Numbered from the stretch's first letter, positions 47,712 to 58,811 are shown. The stretch is 64,000 bases of DNA from Cryptomeria japonica (GCF_030272615.1 NC_081411.1:185796449-185860448), one strand, 5' to 3'. Translations and numbers: made by a program. Notes: generated by a model not told the origin, from the letters alone.

Positions 47712-48244
47712 TATATATAAATAGGGCTAAATTATTTAATTTTAATTTTTTGAAAGATTGGGATGTTATAAAACAAATAATAATGAAGTAATATTTGATT
47801 TTAAAATTAAATAAGATGAGTTGTTTAAATATTAGTGAAGTTAATATTTATTTTAAATTTAAATAGATTGAGAAGTTCATGAACTAAATATTAATGAAAT
47901 TAATATTTATTTTTAATTTAAATAGATTTAGGTATTCATGAAATAAATATTAATAAAGTTAATATTTATTTTAAATTTAAATAGCTTGAATGTTTATGAA
48001 CTAAATATTATGAAGTTGATATTTAATTATAAATTAAATAGATTGAGCGACAATAAGCTAGTCCATTTTAATCCGTATTTAATCTTAAATTATTTTCGTT
48101 ATTTAAGTTAGTAGATAAAGTTCATTCTAAGCATAGTTAAGACCAAAACTGGTTAGTACGTTTCGTGTTAGCGAACTTATTGTTATTTAGTTGTTGTTTT
48201 AAAAAAAAAAAATTATGTTCTTTCCCTAAATTTTGGGCATGACA
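44130..48244 (+). repeat. 3' LTR of element G (4,115 bp)
   Basis: TGTGAGGCCTCACC to GGGCATGACA, collinear with the 5' LTR. The length difference comes mainly from the microsatellites. GTAGA follows at 48245. Confidence 0.93.
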
Positions 48245-49312
48245 GTAGATAAGGATATAATTGGGAAAATAGATATGGCTAAAGAACCACTGGTAACAGA
48301 CAATACAGAAGGTAAACCAGTAGATGACAACAGTAAGCAACAGGCTCACACAAAGAAAAAGGCTCCATCATAGCAACAGGTTCATATAGAGACAATGCCA
48401 CCAACATTAGCTGAGCAATCCAAACCTTTACTTAAAGAAATGGAAACACAAACTGACCTACCAGAGGTCACCACAAGCAAGGAAATTGTACCCACCAGCA
48501 GAATATAGATTGCTAGTTCATCAAATGCAGAATTCAAATCAACTAATGTAACAAAAGTTCTTTTGGATTCCATAAAGAAGATAACATATTCTAGCTCACA
48601 AGCATACAAGGCAATAGATGATACCATTCCAATTTTGAAAATGATAGCACCTAAATGTAATGTAGAAAATAAAGATTCTTTGAGTTAACTTAACAATTTG
48701 TCTAAGTATATTATTGAGAACACTGTGACAGTTGAACAAATAAAACAGGAAGCATTCAAGGAGAGATTAGAGAAGGAAAAACACAAATTCTTTGAGGAGG
48801 AAATAAAGAAGTGTACAAGGCAATTTGACACACTTTTACCGGAAGTGTGCAGAACATTGAAGGAATTTAAAACCTTGTATAGGGATACATGTAAAAATAA
48901 CTTTTTGACAGTTGATATAGACAAAAAGATCAGCAAGATACAGGAGGATATACATCAACTAGATGATAATTTCATTAATTCATCTGATTCATTATCAGTT
49001 TTTGAGCAAAAAATAACAGGTTTTAAGGAAGAACTACAAAAGTTGGAAAGAGAGAAGGAAAGAACAATAGGAAAGGCTAAAGATCTAAAATGGAGACTTA
49101 GTCCAAAATTGGACTACCTCGCCTCCTTAAGAAAAGAAATATTTGATGCTTTGATTCAAGGATAGAAAACACCAATAGAGAAAATGCAACACCTCACCGG
49201 TATAGCTCAGAGGACAGAGGCCACAATAAAAGACAGCAAAAAGTTCATTGAAAGCCTAAATCTAGTTTTGGCAGATCTTTTTCAGATTTTAACCAACCGG
49301 TTACAAGGATGA
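48245..49312 (+). pseudogene. alpha ORF2 of element B, C-terminal half
   Basis: Resumes directly after G: VDKDIIGKIDMAKEPLV, a Lys-containing linker (AHTKKKAPS), then after stops a long helical, coiled-coil region (48697-49165, for example RLEKEKHKFFEEEIKK and QKITGFKEELQKLEREKER) to TGA at about 49310. The parallel with the C-terminal half of ORF2 in A supports one long protein. Compared with A, sequence between the N-domain and this linker seems missing, so the left border of G may have removed some of B. Confidence 0.65.
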
Positions 49313-49362
49313 AAAAGGAAACCACACTCATTGACACTTTGACAACCTTTGTCATTGATGCC

Positions 49363-49523
49363 AAAGGGGGAGTAGTGGAATGAGAAAAATAACTAGCAAA
49401 TGACTCATTAGCTTAGGGGGAGCACATATTCTTTTGGTACACAAATTTTTGGTAAGACAATTTCGGTAGACTCTTTTGGATAATAATTTTTATGAGCGTT
49501 GCCATCAATGCCAAAGGGGGAGA
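49363..49523 (+). promoter_or_regulatory. polypurine tracts of element B
   Basis: AAAGGGGGAG at 49363-49372 (preceded by GTCATTGATGCC), TAGGGGGAG near 49414, and AAAGGGGGAGA at 49513-49523 (preceded by CATCAATGCC) immediately before the LTR. The same triple arrangement exists in A. Confidence 0.75.
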
Positions 49524-49589
49524 TTGTTGGCAAATGCACACTCCAATGAGACATTGTAAGTGATTGAAGGTTTTGTCATTGATGGCAAC
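49498..49589 (+). repeat. inverted repeat enclosing PPT and U3 start (element B)
   Basis: Left arm GTTGCCATCAATGCCAAA (49498-49515) and right arm TTTTGTCATTGATGGCAAC (49571-49589) are reverse complements with one mismatch over 18 positions. The loop of 55 nt holds most of the PPT and the LTR start. Equivalent arms flank the PPT in A (23296-23313 / 23352-23368) and C (51133-51154 / 51204-51222). Confidence 0.8.
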
Positions 49590-50330
49590 CTTACAATCCT
49601 ATGACACCGGAAAGGGAATTTACCGACACTAGAAAAGTCAAACTCTACATCGACACATAGACCACCGACACCGGCGGTGAAAGGAAGCTTACCGGCACAG
49701 AAGCTGACAGGAATTTTGTTTGTAATATATTTTGTTAATTATTATAAAATCATTGTAAGCCAACTTGGAAAGTTGTAAAATGACTCATATATATAAGAGA
49801 TCATTGTAGAACATTTTAAAATGGGAAAAAAAAAGATATATAGGCGAAATAAGATAGACCTATTATGCGAATTATAGGTTAAGGGTTTATGTATGAAGCA
49901 GAGCTATAAACCGGTATTGGATCTAGCATAGTAGATGCTATTTTGAAGCAGTACAAGACATTGGATTTATATAATCCATTTTGAAAGTTAGTGAGACTTC
50001 CCATTTTGTAATTGAGCAGTGAGCTCTAGGCACTTGGCCTTCCTGCATGTGCAAACCCCTCTTGTAGCAGTAATATTCTCTTATTCACTAGTAAGTGAAT
50101 ATTGTGGCTCACAAATCCCATCGAGGTTTTTCCCACACTGGGCTTCCTCATTAAAATATTGTGTTATGGTGTGTTTTTCATGTGGTTTTTGTTATCTCTA
50201 TTCATTGCATTATTTCTTGTTTACCGGTATACAGTATTGATATGCTCTACATGTTTTAAGTTAAGAAAATCTTATAACCAGTCAGATACTGATTCACCCC
50301 CCCCTCTCAGTATCTATGAGAATCCTAACA
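49525..50330 (+). repeat. 3' LTR of element B
   Basis: TGTTGGCAAATGCACACTCC to GAATCCTAACA, 806 bp. Followed directly by element C RNase H sequence (CATATACATATG). Confidence 0.92.
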
Positions 50331-50803
50331 CATATACATATGTAGATTGGGCTAGAGATGTTGATGACCAGAAGAGCACATCCTATGGAGCTTTCTTTCT
50401 TGGAAAGAAACTTGTTTCATGGATCAGAAAAAAAGTAGTCATGTACCTCTTTATCTACTATTGAAGTTGAGTATGTTTTTGTTTCTACTAACTGTACACA
50501 AGTTCTATGGATGAAGCAAATGTTGAAGGATATAAATGTGGATTATAATAAACTAGTAGTTATTCACCATGATAACTCTGTTGCTATTGATATATCAAAG
50601 AATCGGGTATTTCATTCTAAGACAAAGCACATATCTATCAAGTATAACTTTTTGAAGGAAAAGATGGAAGCAAATGAAGTCAGATTGGTTTATGTGAACA
50701 CTAAAGAGCAGATTGCAAATATCTTCACTAAACCTTTGCCTAAAAAATTATTTGAGTACTTCAGAGATAGATTGGGGGTTTCTACCCCTCTGGTAAAGAC
50801 TTG
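50331..50803 (+). pseudogene. copia RNase H, right copy and C-terminus (element C)
   Basis: Repeats 30947-31247 and then continues into the true C-terminus: TKHISIKYNFLKEKMEANEV, VNTKEQIANIFTKPLPK, ending VSTPLVKT and TGA at 50802. These are the standard closing motifs of copia RNase H. Confidence 0.88.
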
Positions 50804-51163
50804 AGTGATGTTGACTGGCATCAGTTCGGTATGCATTATCAAAACTATTACTCATTCCAGATTGATGTGGTGGCACTACTACTCAAGGGGAGTAGCTAGT
50901 TGTAAGAATCAGAGGAGTTGTGACTTTTCTTTGATATTTATGTCAGATATTTGGCATTGATGTCAAAGGGGGAGAGATATTCTTGTAAAAACATAAAGGA
51001 GAGATATATTCATTAGAAGAGTTTGATGCAAAGATTCATTGCTATATCATTTTGTGGGAGATTGTTAGTTGTCTTCCATACGAGGAGATTTGTTTGCCAT
51101 TTCTTGGCACTTGGATGCTTTCAATATCTAGTGTTGCCATCCATCAATGCCAAAGGGGCAGAT
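50804..51163 (+). promoter_or_regulatory. polypurine tracts and 3' untranslated region of element C
   Basis: AAAGGGGGAGAGA at 50965-50977 (after GGCATTGATGTC) and the terminal AAAGGGGCAGA at 51152-51162 (after CATCAATGCC), plus a weaker CAAGGGGAG near 50884. The final tract has one C interrupting the G run. The remainder is non-coding. Confidence 0.7.
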
Positions 51164-52408
51164 TGTTGGCAATTTGGAGAATTGGTTATCTGTTGCATTG
51201 ATGTTTTTTCATTGATGGCAACATCGATTGTTTTGGTTAATTACCAGTTTTTGGTTGGTTTCGGTAGAGTGGTTGGATTATGATATTGATCTGGTATGCT
51301 CTGGTATTCTTTGGTTTGTGGAATTGATTTGGATCTATCATTCATGCTATTCAAATGAGTATCACGATTAGTTGGTTTGGGATTTGATGAATTAGATACT
51401 ATCATTTGTTCTAGTAGGCCTTTTGGTCACTGGTAAGGGTTTTACTGGCAGAGATTTGTTGAAGATCTTTTGATGCATGTGATAAATGGTGTTGGTGTGG
51501 CTTCTAGATGATTCTTAGGCTGCTGATGGTTATCTTTTTTGTGTTCCTATTGATCGGTGGTGTTGGATTTGGTTTATGGTGACCTATTTTGGGTCTGGCA
51601 TTATCTAGGTTATGGACCAGATTATGTAACGTGTTGGAGGATGTTCTTGATGTGTTACTGGTGAGATTTAATGATTGCTTTACATTGTTTTTGGCCTAAA
51701 CCAACTTGGTTGATCATTGGATTGTGTGTTTATGTTATGAATTTATTGTATTATCTTTTAGGTGGCCGACCTAATTGTTTAGGTCCCAAGTTGGTATAAA
51801 TATGATGTAAGATCTCTTTGTAGATCATGGTAATGGGCATATGGGATTATAATTATAGGATTTATCTATGTGCGAATAATGTTGTAATCATATGCAGAGG
51901 TTTTGGTTGATCATAGGTGATCGAATTGGGTTTATGGAATAGGTTTAAGGCCTCCAGTATTGATCTTAACCAGAATTGTACTCAGGCATAGGAGAAGTTA
52001 TCTTTGCAGTTCACTCTTCTTTCTTGATTGTAGTCTGGATTTATTTTTTAGTAAGTGAGGCTTAGCCTTCCTGCATGTGTAGGCCCCTCATATTGTAATC
52101 ACATACTAAAAAAGTATTTTCTGATTATGGTTAGGCTTGCCATCATGGTTTTTCCCTTTACCGAGTTTTCCACATACAAATATTAGTGTCATGTGTTCTA
52201 GATGGATGGCAAATATTCTATGATTTATGTTTATGCTTAATTGCTATATCAATTATTCTAGTATTTGGTTTATGCATTCTGGTATTGAGTTTATGTGTTT
52301 CGTTAATAAGGATTTTAATGCTTAAAGTTTTGTAATCTATTGACAACTAATTCACCCCCTCCCCCCCCCAACTCTCAATTTTCCTTTGGTTATCTGAGCT
52401 ATCTAACA
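51164..52408 (+). repeat. 3' LTR of element C
   Basis: TGTTGGCAATTTGG to CTATCTAACA, 1,245 bp, followed by GGAAG (52409-52413), identical to the five bases before the 5' LTR. Confidence 0.93.
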
Positions 52409-52413
52409 GGAAG

Positions 52414-53041
52414 TTCATGTTCAGTGAAAAACCTATGTTTGGTAAAAAAATTAAAAAACATTTCTTAATAAACTCAATATGTAATAAAATTATAGTCATT
52501 GAAAAGCTTGCTTCAAGGAATATCATCCTACATTTTAGGTTCTCAATATTGGTCTATTTGGGACTTCAACCAAAGGTTTGAAGGCCAAAAATCTGTATAA
52601 GGTTGTAGAGTTTGGGGGAGAGATGCATAGAAAGGGTGTTCGATAAAACACCCCTTCGAATGAAGGGGGTTTGTTTGAACCCAATGCTTTTTCAAACCAA
52701 TTTGGTATAAACATTGTTGTAATGGATGTGTTCATATGAAAATGAATTTTTTTCAACTATTGGCATTTGTAAAAACACTGGACAAAGTCAAAAAAATCTT
52801 TTGGTCTCTGCATGAGCTGATTGGAGTACTGCTTGGGCTCAGTTGAAGTTTATTCATCACAATGTCATAAACCTAGGTAAGAAATTTGGCTAACATACCC
52901 AGTAAGGTGGATGATTGATTTTGATAAGATATTCTTGATCTTATACACATTCAGATGTGGTCTTCAATTTTTAAGGTAGTATTGTAGATAAGGGGAGTTG
53001 TATGTGAATTGCTCAGTTTTGTTGTACACTCTTGATGTCAA
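52414..53041. other. unassigned DNA right of element C
   Basis: Continuation of the sequence into which C inserted (its left half is 24009-24344). No gene or repeat recognised. Short open frames here have no similarity I can name. Confidence 0.6.
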
Positions 53042-54281
53042 TGTTGGAGTGTTTTTGGTGTTGGCACAAGTGTTTCCATCAATAAAAAATTGGGATATTG
53101 ATGTAAATATGTGTTCTTGTTGTCATTGATGTCAACGTTTTCAATCCACATAATCTTTTTAGTTAGAGTCTATGGTGTGGATGAGGATTTGTTCAATGTA
53201 GTTACAATGAGATTTTAGTATGGTCATGCAAATGTATAGAATTTATTTGTGATGGTTCTAAAAGGCTTATAATGATGTATCCTAAAGTTTCCAAATACTT
53301 GGTGTTGGTTTATTAAACCTGTAGCTAGTATATAGATATATGTGACTATTCTGGTGTTAGTGTATAGGAATGCATATACCTGCTAGCACTTTGATGATGT
53401 AGTTTGGTTATTTAGTGTTAGAAAAAAAATTTGAAGCTATCTCAAGCATCCACACATATTTTTAATGGTTTGCATTGAAGATTGTGTAAAGTTGTGTTCT
53501 TTGGCAGTGTTTTTGCCCCTGGGCTATAATGTTTTAGTCCATGCAATTGCATGTGGACGTAGAGGAAATGATATAGGATGGAATAAAAGGTGAGCCAACT
53601 AGATGTGTAGCCTCACACATATCTTTCTCTCTTTCAAATCTGTATTGGAGTTTTTTTCTGCCTAATATTTATGTATTCACACATCACACCTAAGTAGGTC
53701 AACCTAATTGGTGTTATTGAGGTTGTGGTTGGTATACAATGGATGGAATCATTGTGGAGAAATATATATAGGAGTCATACGTGTTGTGTGAAACATATTT
53801 AAAGTTGTATTGTGTTCTTAAAGTGTTATTTGTTTTGACCTATGAACTATGATTAGTATTATAGTGGATGTGGTTCTCTATAGTTCAACCTTATTGATGT
53901 CATTGTAGTTAGAGTAATGTATCTTTCCTTGAAGAAGTGATCTTTATTGGTTGTAAGTATTTTAGTATCTTTCCACCTTAGCTTTGGAAGTCATATTAGG
54001 GGCAGTGAACTCCTTAGTCCTTGATCTAAATATTGTAACTCAATTATTCATATAGTGATAAATTTTTCATTGTAGTATTTTCCCTATTGTGTTTTCCCTA
54101 TTAGGATTTTCTATGTAAAAACCTTGATGTTATTGTGTGGCTTCTTTTATGGTTTCACTTGTTTACTCTCATGCATAAAGTATATTATTGAATAATAAGT
54201 CAATAGTCTTATTTAGTTTAACATTTTTATATATGTTGATTCAACCCCCCTCTTAGCATCTCATAGTGTTCAATAAATACA
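53042..54281 (+). repeat. copia-type LTR at the left of element H
   Basis: Starts TGTTGGAGTGTTTTTGG and contains the copia U5 phrase (CCCTATTGTGTTTTCCC and GGATTTTCTATGTAAAAACC near 54080-54120). It ends ...TTCAATAAATACA before TGGTATCAAAATGC. Style and U5 motif match LTRs A-D, but the 3' LTR-like segment of H at 58418 bears no resemblance to it, so it probably belongs to another family. Confidence 0.6.
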
Positions 54282-55170
54282 TGGTATCAAAATGCACAGA
54301 ATGCCTTAATGAAACTAGGATTTATGCCTTATATTGAAGATAAGGACAAGATAATTTGGATGAGTGAACATACAAAAGCACTTGGTTGTATTATGGCTTT
54401 AATTTCAATAGATATTATTTGTCAAATTGAAGGATTTACATATTCACATGATGTATGGGGAAAAATAAAAACTCTATATGGTATAGCTAATGAAGTTTGA
54501 TGTTATCAAATTGATAGAAAACTAAAGATTCTTGATCCTAAGTATTTTGATAGCATCAAAGATTATGTAATAAAGGTCAATGAACTTAGAGCACAATGTA
54601 ATTCATGTGGTCTTGAAAAGAAACATATTTAACTTGTCTATAATACTCTCAACAAACTTGGACTTGAATATGCATCTTTTGTTTCTATATTTCACACTCA
54701 TAGGTTGATAATGGGATCTTAATTCACAACACATTATTATGCTTAATTTTTTGAGAAGTTAATGAAATAACAAGGAAAGGTTCTTTCTGTGGGTATCATT
54801 ATCATTCTCAGTCTGAAGCATTGTTGGCTAGTCAATCAAAGGGTCAAAAATAATTAGGAAAACTTGACAAGAAACAAAAGAATTTAAATAATAAGTCACC
54901 AAAAGATAAGGCACAATCATTGTTTACAAAAAACATCAGCACCAACTCTCTCTCCAAAGAAACTTATCAAATTAAGGAAAGATCAAATCATAGTTATTAC
55001 AAGAAACTTGGTCATGAGGAACATTCTTGTCATAAGAAGTAGATTGATGAGTTGAAAAATCTTGTAGAAAAAAATAATATCAATATATCTTCTTCTCAAA
55101 AATACTTTGATCCTTCTTCTAAATTAGGTAAAGTAAAAGTAATTGTACTAATTGCTATTGAAAATTCTTC
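54282..55170 (+). pseudogene. copia gag (element H), decayed
   Basis: The frame begins within gag: WYQNAQNALMKLGFMPYIED and YSHDVWGKIKTLYG, then IDRKLKILDPKYFDSIKDYV and ELRAQCNSCGLEKK. The knuckle near 54990 is damaged: NHSYYKKLGHEEHSCHKK has Tyr in place of Cys. The first 15-30 residues usual for copia Gag are absent, because the sequence starts directly at TGGTATCAAAAT after the LTR. That string resembles a primer site but can also encode the Gag residues W-Y-Q-N. Confidence 0.7.
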
Positions 55171-56420
55171 ATAATAATGAATTCTTGATTCAGGTGCATC
55201 ACATCACATGGGTTCTATCAGAGAACAATTTTCTTTGTTGAAGCCTTTTTTGGTGCCCCACATTTTCATTAGGGATGACTCTCCTATTAAATTAATTGAG
55301 AAAGGTTTTGTTAATGCTGACATTAGAATATTTGAGGATGTCCTTTGTGTACCTAACTTATCAGCCAACCTTCTCTCTATCTATTAGATTGCCCAAAATG
55401 GTAGAAAAATGGAGTTCACTCTAGATACAATGAGTATCACGAATCTTGAAGATATTGCACTTCTTGGAGTAGGTAAAGTTGATCATAATTGTTACCTATA
55501 TTATTTGTCTCATTTTGTACCTAGTTCACATTCTACTACCTTTCTCACCTATTCAAATTTAGTGAGTAAACTTTGGCATGAGTGGTTTGGTCATCTCAAC
55601 TTCTGCTACATTTAGCAACTTAACATGCAAGATATGGTCATAGGTCTTCCTAAGATTATTTTCTCCAAAGGAGTTTGTTTAGTTTGTGCCTTGGAAAAAT
55701 ATTCCAAGGACAAGTATGATAAAGGGAAGACTTGGAGGGCTTTAGAGGTCCTTGAGCTAGTTCACCATAATATGGTGGGTTTGTTCCTATTTTTACCTTT
55801 CAGTGAGGCTTGCTATTTTCTCACTTTTATTGATGATTTTTCTAGATACATGTGGGTTTAATTTATTTGATGGAAAGGAGAAGATTTTGAAAGATTCCAA
55901 GTGATCAAGGCTCATGTTGAGAAACAATATCAGAAGGTTGTTAAGACTCTTCACACTGACAATGGTTGAGAATATGAACCAACACTTTGAATAATTTACA
56001 TTGTTGAAGGTATATATATTAAATGTACTACTTCTTATACACCTCAACAAAATGGTATGGTAGAGAGAAAAATAGGTCCCTAAAAGAGATGTATGGATGC
56101 ATAATCCACACATGATACCTTGCACCTGAGTTTGGGAAATGACTATCAACTATATTTCTCACATCTAGAATAGAGTTTTGCATAAGGAATTAAAGGTTAT
56201 TACTCGCTTTGAAGCTCGGTGTGGTAGGAAACCTATTGTGTCACACTTCAATTTTTTTGGCTCCCTAGCATAGGCTCACATCCCTTTAGAGAAGTGTAAG
56301 GCCCTTTAACCTCAAAGTTGGCCTTGTATCTTTGTTGGTTATCATAATGGTGTAAAAGGATGTTGTCTTTTGGATCTTAAGGCACATGAGCTCTTCATTT
56401 AGTAAAGTGTGAAATTCAAG
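55171..56420 (+). pseudogene. copia protease and integrase (element H), decayed
   Basis: Protease active site LDSGASHHMGS near 55189, then VLCVPNLSANLLSI. Integrase zinc-binding region LWHEWFGHLNFCYI (55570) and KGVCLVCALEKYSKDKY; core FLTFIDDFSRYMWV (55817), LHTDNG (55949) followed by TGA, and TPQQNGMVERKI (56040). Many stops and shifts follow. Copia gene order is kept. Confidence 0.8.
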
Positions 56421-58260
56421 GAAATCTCTCCTAGATGATCCTCAAACTTTCCTTCCTCCACCATAGATTTAGATAGTGACTCAAAATATTTTTCCTCAAG
56501 ATACCTCTATCCATAGAGTTGATCATGAGGATTCATCTTCCTCTTCATAGAGTTCAGAACTTGAGGTTGATAATTTGTCTCCTTCTCTATATAGGCCTCA
56601 TTGAGATTGTCAAACACTTGAATCTATATGAAATCTTGTTGAGGGTCCCTCAAATACTTAGAGGAGTCAGTCACATCTTTGAGACATCTTGCATTCCTAC
56701 ATCTCCACAAATCCAAATCCACAATCATTTAAAGATGCATTAGGTATTGTTGAGTGGGATTCAACGATAGAGGAAGAGTACAAATATTTGATTTGGAACA
56801 AGAATTGGGATCTTGTTCCACTTCCTAAGGGAAGAAAGATAGTTTGATATAAGTGGATATATCAAACTAAAATTATAGCATATGGTCAGTTGACAAGTTC
56901 AAAGCATGAATTATGGCCACTATTTCTCATGGGTTCTTGGTGTTGACTATATTGATGGATTTTCCCCTATAGCCAAGATAAACTCCATTCACTTGATACT
57001 TATTATTTTTGTGGCTCAAGTTTGGGTTATATATTAGATGAATGTGAACAGTGTATTGCTTCATAGGGATCTAAATGAGGAGATTTACATGGAGCAGTCC
57101 TAGGGATTTTTTCAAGATTATTCATCATTTTGTCACTTATAGAAGTCTCTCTATGGCCTCAAGCAAGCCCCATAAGCTTAGTATGCCAAGATGGACTCCT
57201 TTATTCTCTAAATTGGGTTCTCTAAATGCCAATCTGATACAAATGTCTACATTTTGAGATAGAAGGATTCTCTTATTTTTTTGGCTCTCTATGTTTATGA
57301 ATTTATTAACACTAGAAGCACTTCATCCATCATTGTGAATACCAAGATTTATTTTCATGATAGGTTTTCCATGACTGACTTGGGTCTCTTACAGTATTTT
57401 CTTGGGATTTAGATCACTCAATATTCTTCTAAGATATTTCTTGTATAGGCCAAGTATTCTCTTGATCTTTTGGCTCATTTTCACATGGCTAACTGTAAGT
57501 ATTCATTGACTCACTTTCTTTCTAGAGTCAAGATAAAGGCATATTGTTTATCACCACTAGTTGATGCCACTTTGTATCATGAACTTGTTGGTAGCCTCAT
57601 CTACCTAACCCATACTTTCCCTAACATATTATTTGCAGTTAGCATTGTTTCAGGCTTCATGATAGAGCCATGTGAGCTTCATTGGAAAGCTGCCAAATAC
57701 ATCTTGCAATAATAAAAGACACTCACAGGTATGAGATTCACTATGTAATAGGCACAACTTGAGACTTGGTTGGATACATTAATTTTAATTGGGCTAGTGA
57801 TCTTGATGATAACAAATCTACATCTGGCTATGTTTTTCACATTGAATCTGGTCCATCTATTGGTAGAGAAAAATGTAGCGTGTCATTTCTCTTTCTTCAA
57901 CTAAGGTTGACTATTGAGGAGCTATTAATGCTACCACTAAGGCTATTTAGCTTCATAATATCCTCACTAAACTTGGTATCACTTCCAAAATCTATTTTTC
58001 ATCTACTATGACAAATAGAGAACCATTCAAATCTCAAAGAACCTAGCTCACCATCAATAAACTAAACACATCAAGATGTACATGCATTTTCTTAGGGAGC
58101 TAATTGGTGAGTAGGTCATCAATTCGTAATGAACTATCCTACAATGGAGTAGGTTGTAGATATCTTCACCAAACCCTTCACTGAGAGAATGTATGTTCAT
58201 CTTCAATCTCTCTTGGAGATGCAAGACATATCTTCTAGGGGGGTCACTTAGACTTTCTTC
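56421..58260 (+). pseudogene. copia reverse transcriptase and RNase H (element H), heavily decayed
   Basis: Fragments in alternating frames: EEEYKYLIWNKNWDLVPLPK (56771), YKWIYQTKI (56850), LVGYINFNWASDLDDNKSTS (57763) followed by GYVFHIESG, which marks RNase H. The RT core is hardly recoverable. A C-terminal FTKPF-like phrase can be seen near 58165 (ATCTTCACCAAACCC). Confidence 0.65.
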
Positions 58261-58400
58261 ATTCAAACTCTCATATGAGGGATTTTTTTCTAACAACGAT
58301 TTCTCCTTCATTTATAGTTGAGAGGATCTTTTGTACATGGGTACTTCATTAAGAATTATAGCTAGGACCCATCTTTATCAACATTTCCCCTAAGTTACAC

Positions 58401-58417
58401 TTTAGGGGGGGTTTTAG
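58401..58417 (+). promoter_or_regulatory. polypurine tract of element H
   Basis: TTTAGGGGGGGTTTTAG precedes TGTGAATAGGG. The G run directly before a TG start marks the 3' LTR border of a copia element. Confidence 0.55.
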
Positions 58418-58811
58418 TGTGAATAGGGTAATTTAACTAACTAGTTCATATAGTTACCAACTCGAGTCCTTTTCACATCTTATTACTTAAGTTTACTTAG
58501 GGTCCAAATGAGATATTTTCCACTTTTTGTCTCATTTCATATTAGTAAGACCCTTGTCACAATCTTATGATACTTATCTACTTTATATCTCATATCATAA
58601 GATTAAGATACTTGTCACAATATTATTATATCTTATCTCTTCTCTTGGCCTATATAACCAAGGGGTTTCCTTTGTATTCTCACTTTTCAAGCTCATTTTT
58701 AGCTTGCATTATCTTGAGTAGAATATAGTTCATTATTTCTTATTTCCAATTTATCTATTTTATTTTTATCATTCATTTGCATCTGAGGTAGAATATTAAG
58801 CCAAATATCAC
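58418..58811 (+). repeat. 3' LTR of element H
   Basis: Starts TGTGAATAGGGTAATTT after the PPT, with a plus-strand TATA box (CCTATATAACC, 58650-58660). The right end is uncertain (about 58750-58812). No copy of it is found upstream of the H coding region. Confidence 0.5.

Larger units (their letters stand above)
34651..48244 (+). mobile_element. element G: Ty3/gypsy chromovirus with 4.1-4.2 kb LTRs
   Basis: Structure: a 3' pol remnant (34651-34963), 5' LTR (34964-39189), tRNA-iMet primer site, gag-pol, PPT and 3' LTR (44130-48244). The LTRs are nearly as long as the coding region. In the first 265 bp I counted six differences between the LTRs, so this is the youngest large element here, as its innermost position requires. 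The right flank GTAGA has no partner on the left because the left border is a pol remnant and not host DNA. Confidence 0.9.
31279..50330 (+). mobile_element. element B: alpha-type non-autonomous LTR retrotransposon
   Basis: LTRs at 31279-32080 and 49525-50330 (about 800 bp), tRNA-iMet primer site, ORF1, split ORF2 and polypurine tracts. Without gypsy G it is about 5.5 kb. It has no pol. It sits in the RNase H of element C; the sequence right of its 3' LTR (CATATACATATG) matches 30947-30958. The left junction is rearranged, so a clean 5-bp target duplication cannot be read. LTR copies differ more than those of G and hold many C-to-T type changes, in keeping with the nesting order. Confidence 0.88.
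24350..52408 (+). mobile_element. element C: Ty1/copia retrotransposon carrying nested insertions
   Basis: LTRs at 24350-25617 and 51164-52408, flanked by identical GGAAG (24345-24349 and 52409-52413). Gene order is gag, protease, integrase, reverse transcriptase, RNase H, as in copia. Of the 28 kb, about 19 kb belongs to element B (with G inside it) and 1.6 kb to a solo LTR. Coding parts hold many stops and small frameshifts, so this copy is dead. Repeated PPTs and PPT-flanking phrases shared with A and B suggest it represents the autonomous partner lineage. Confidence 0.92.
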
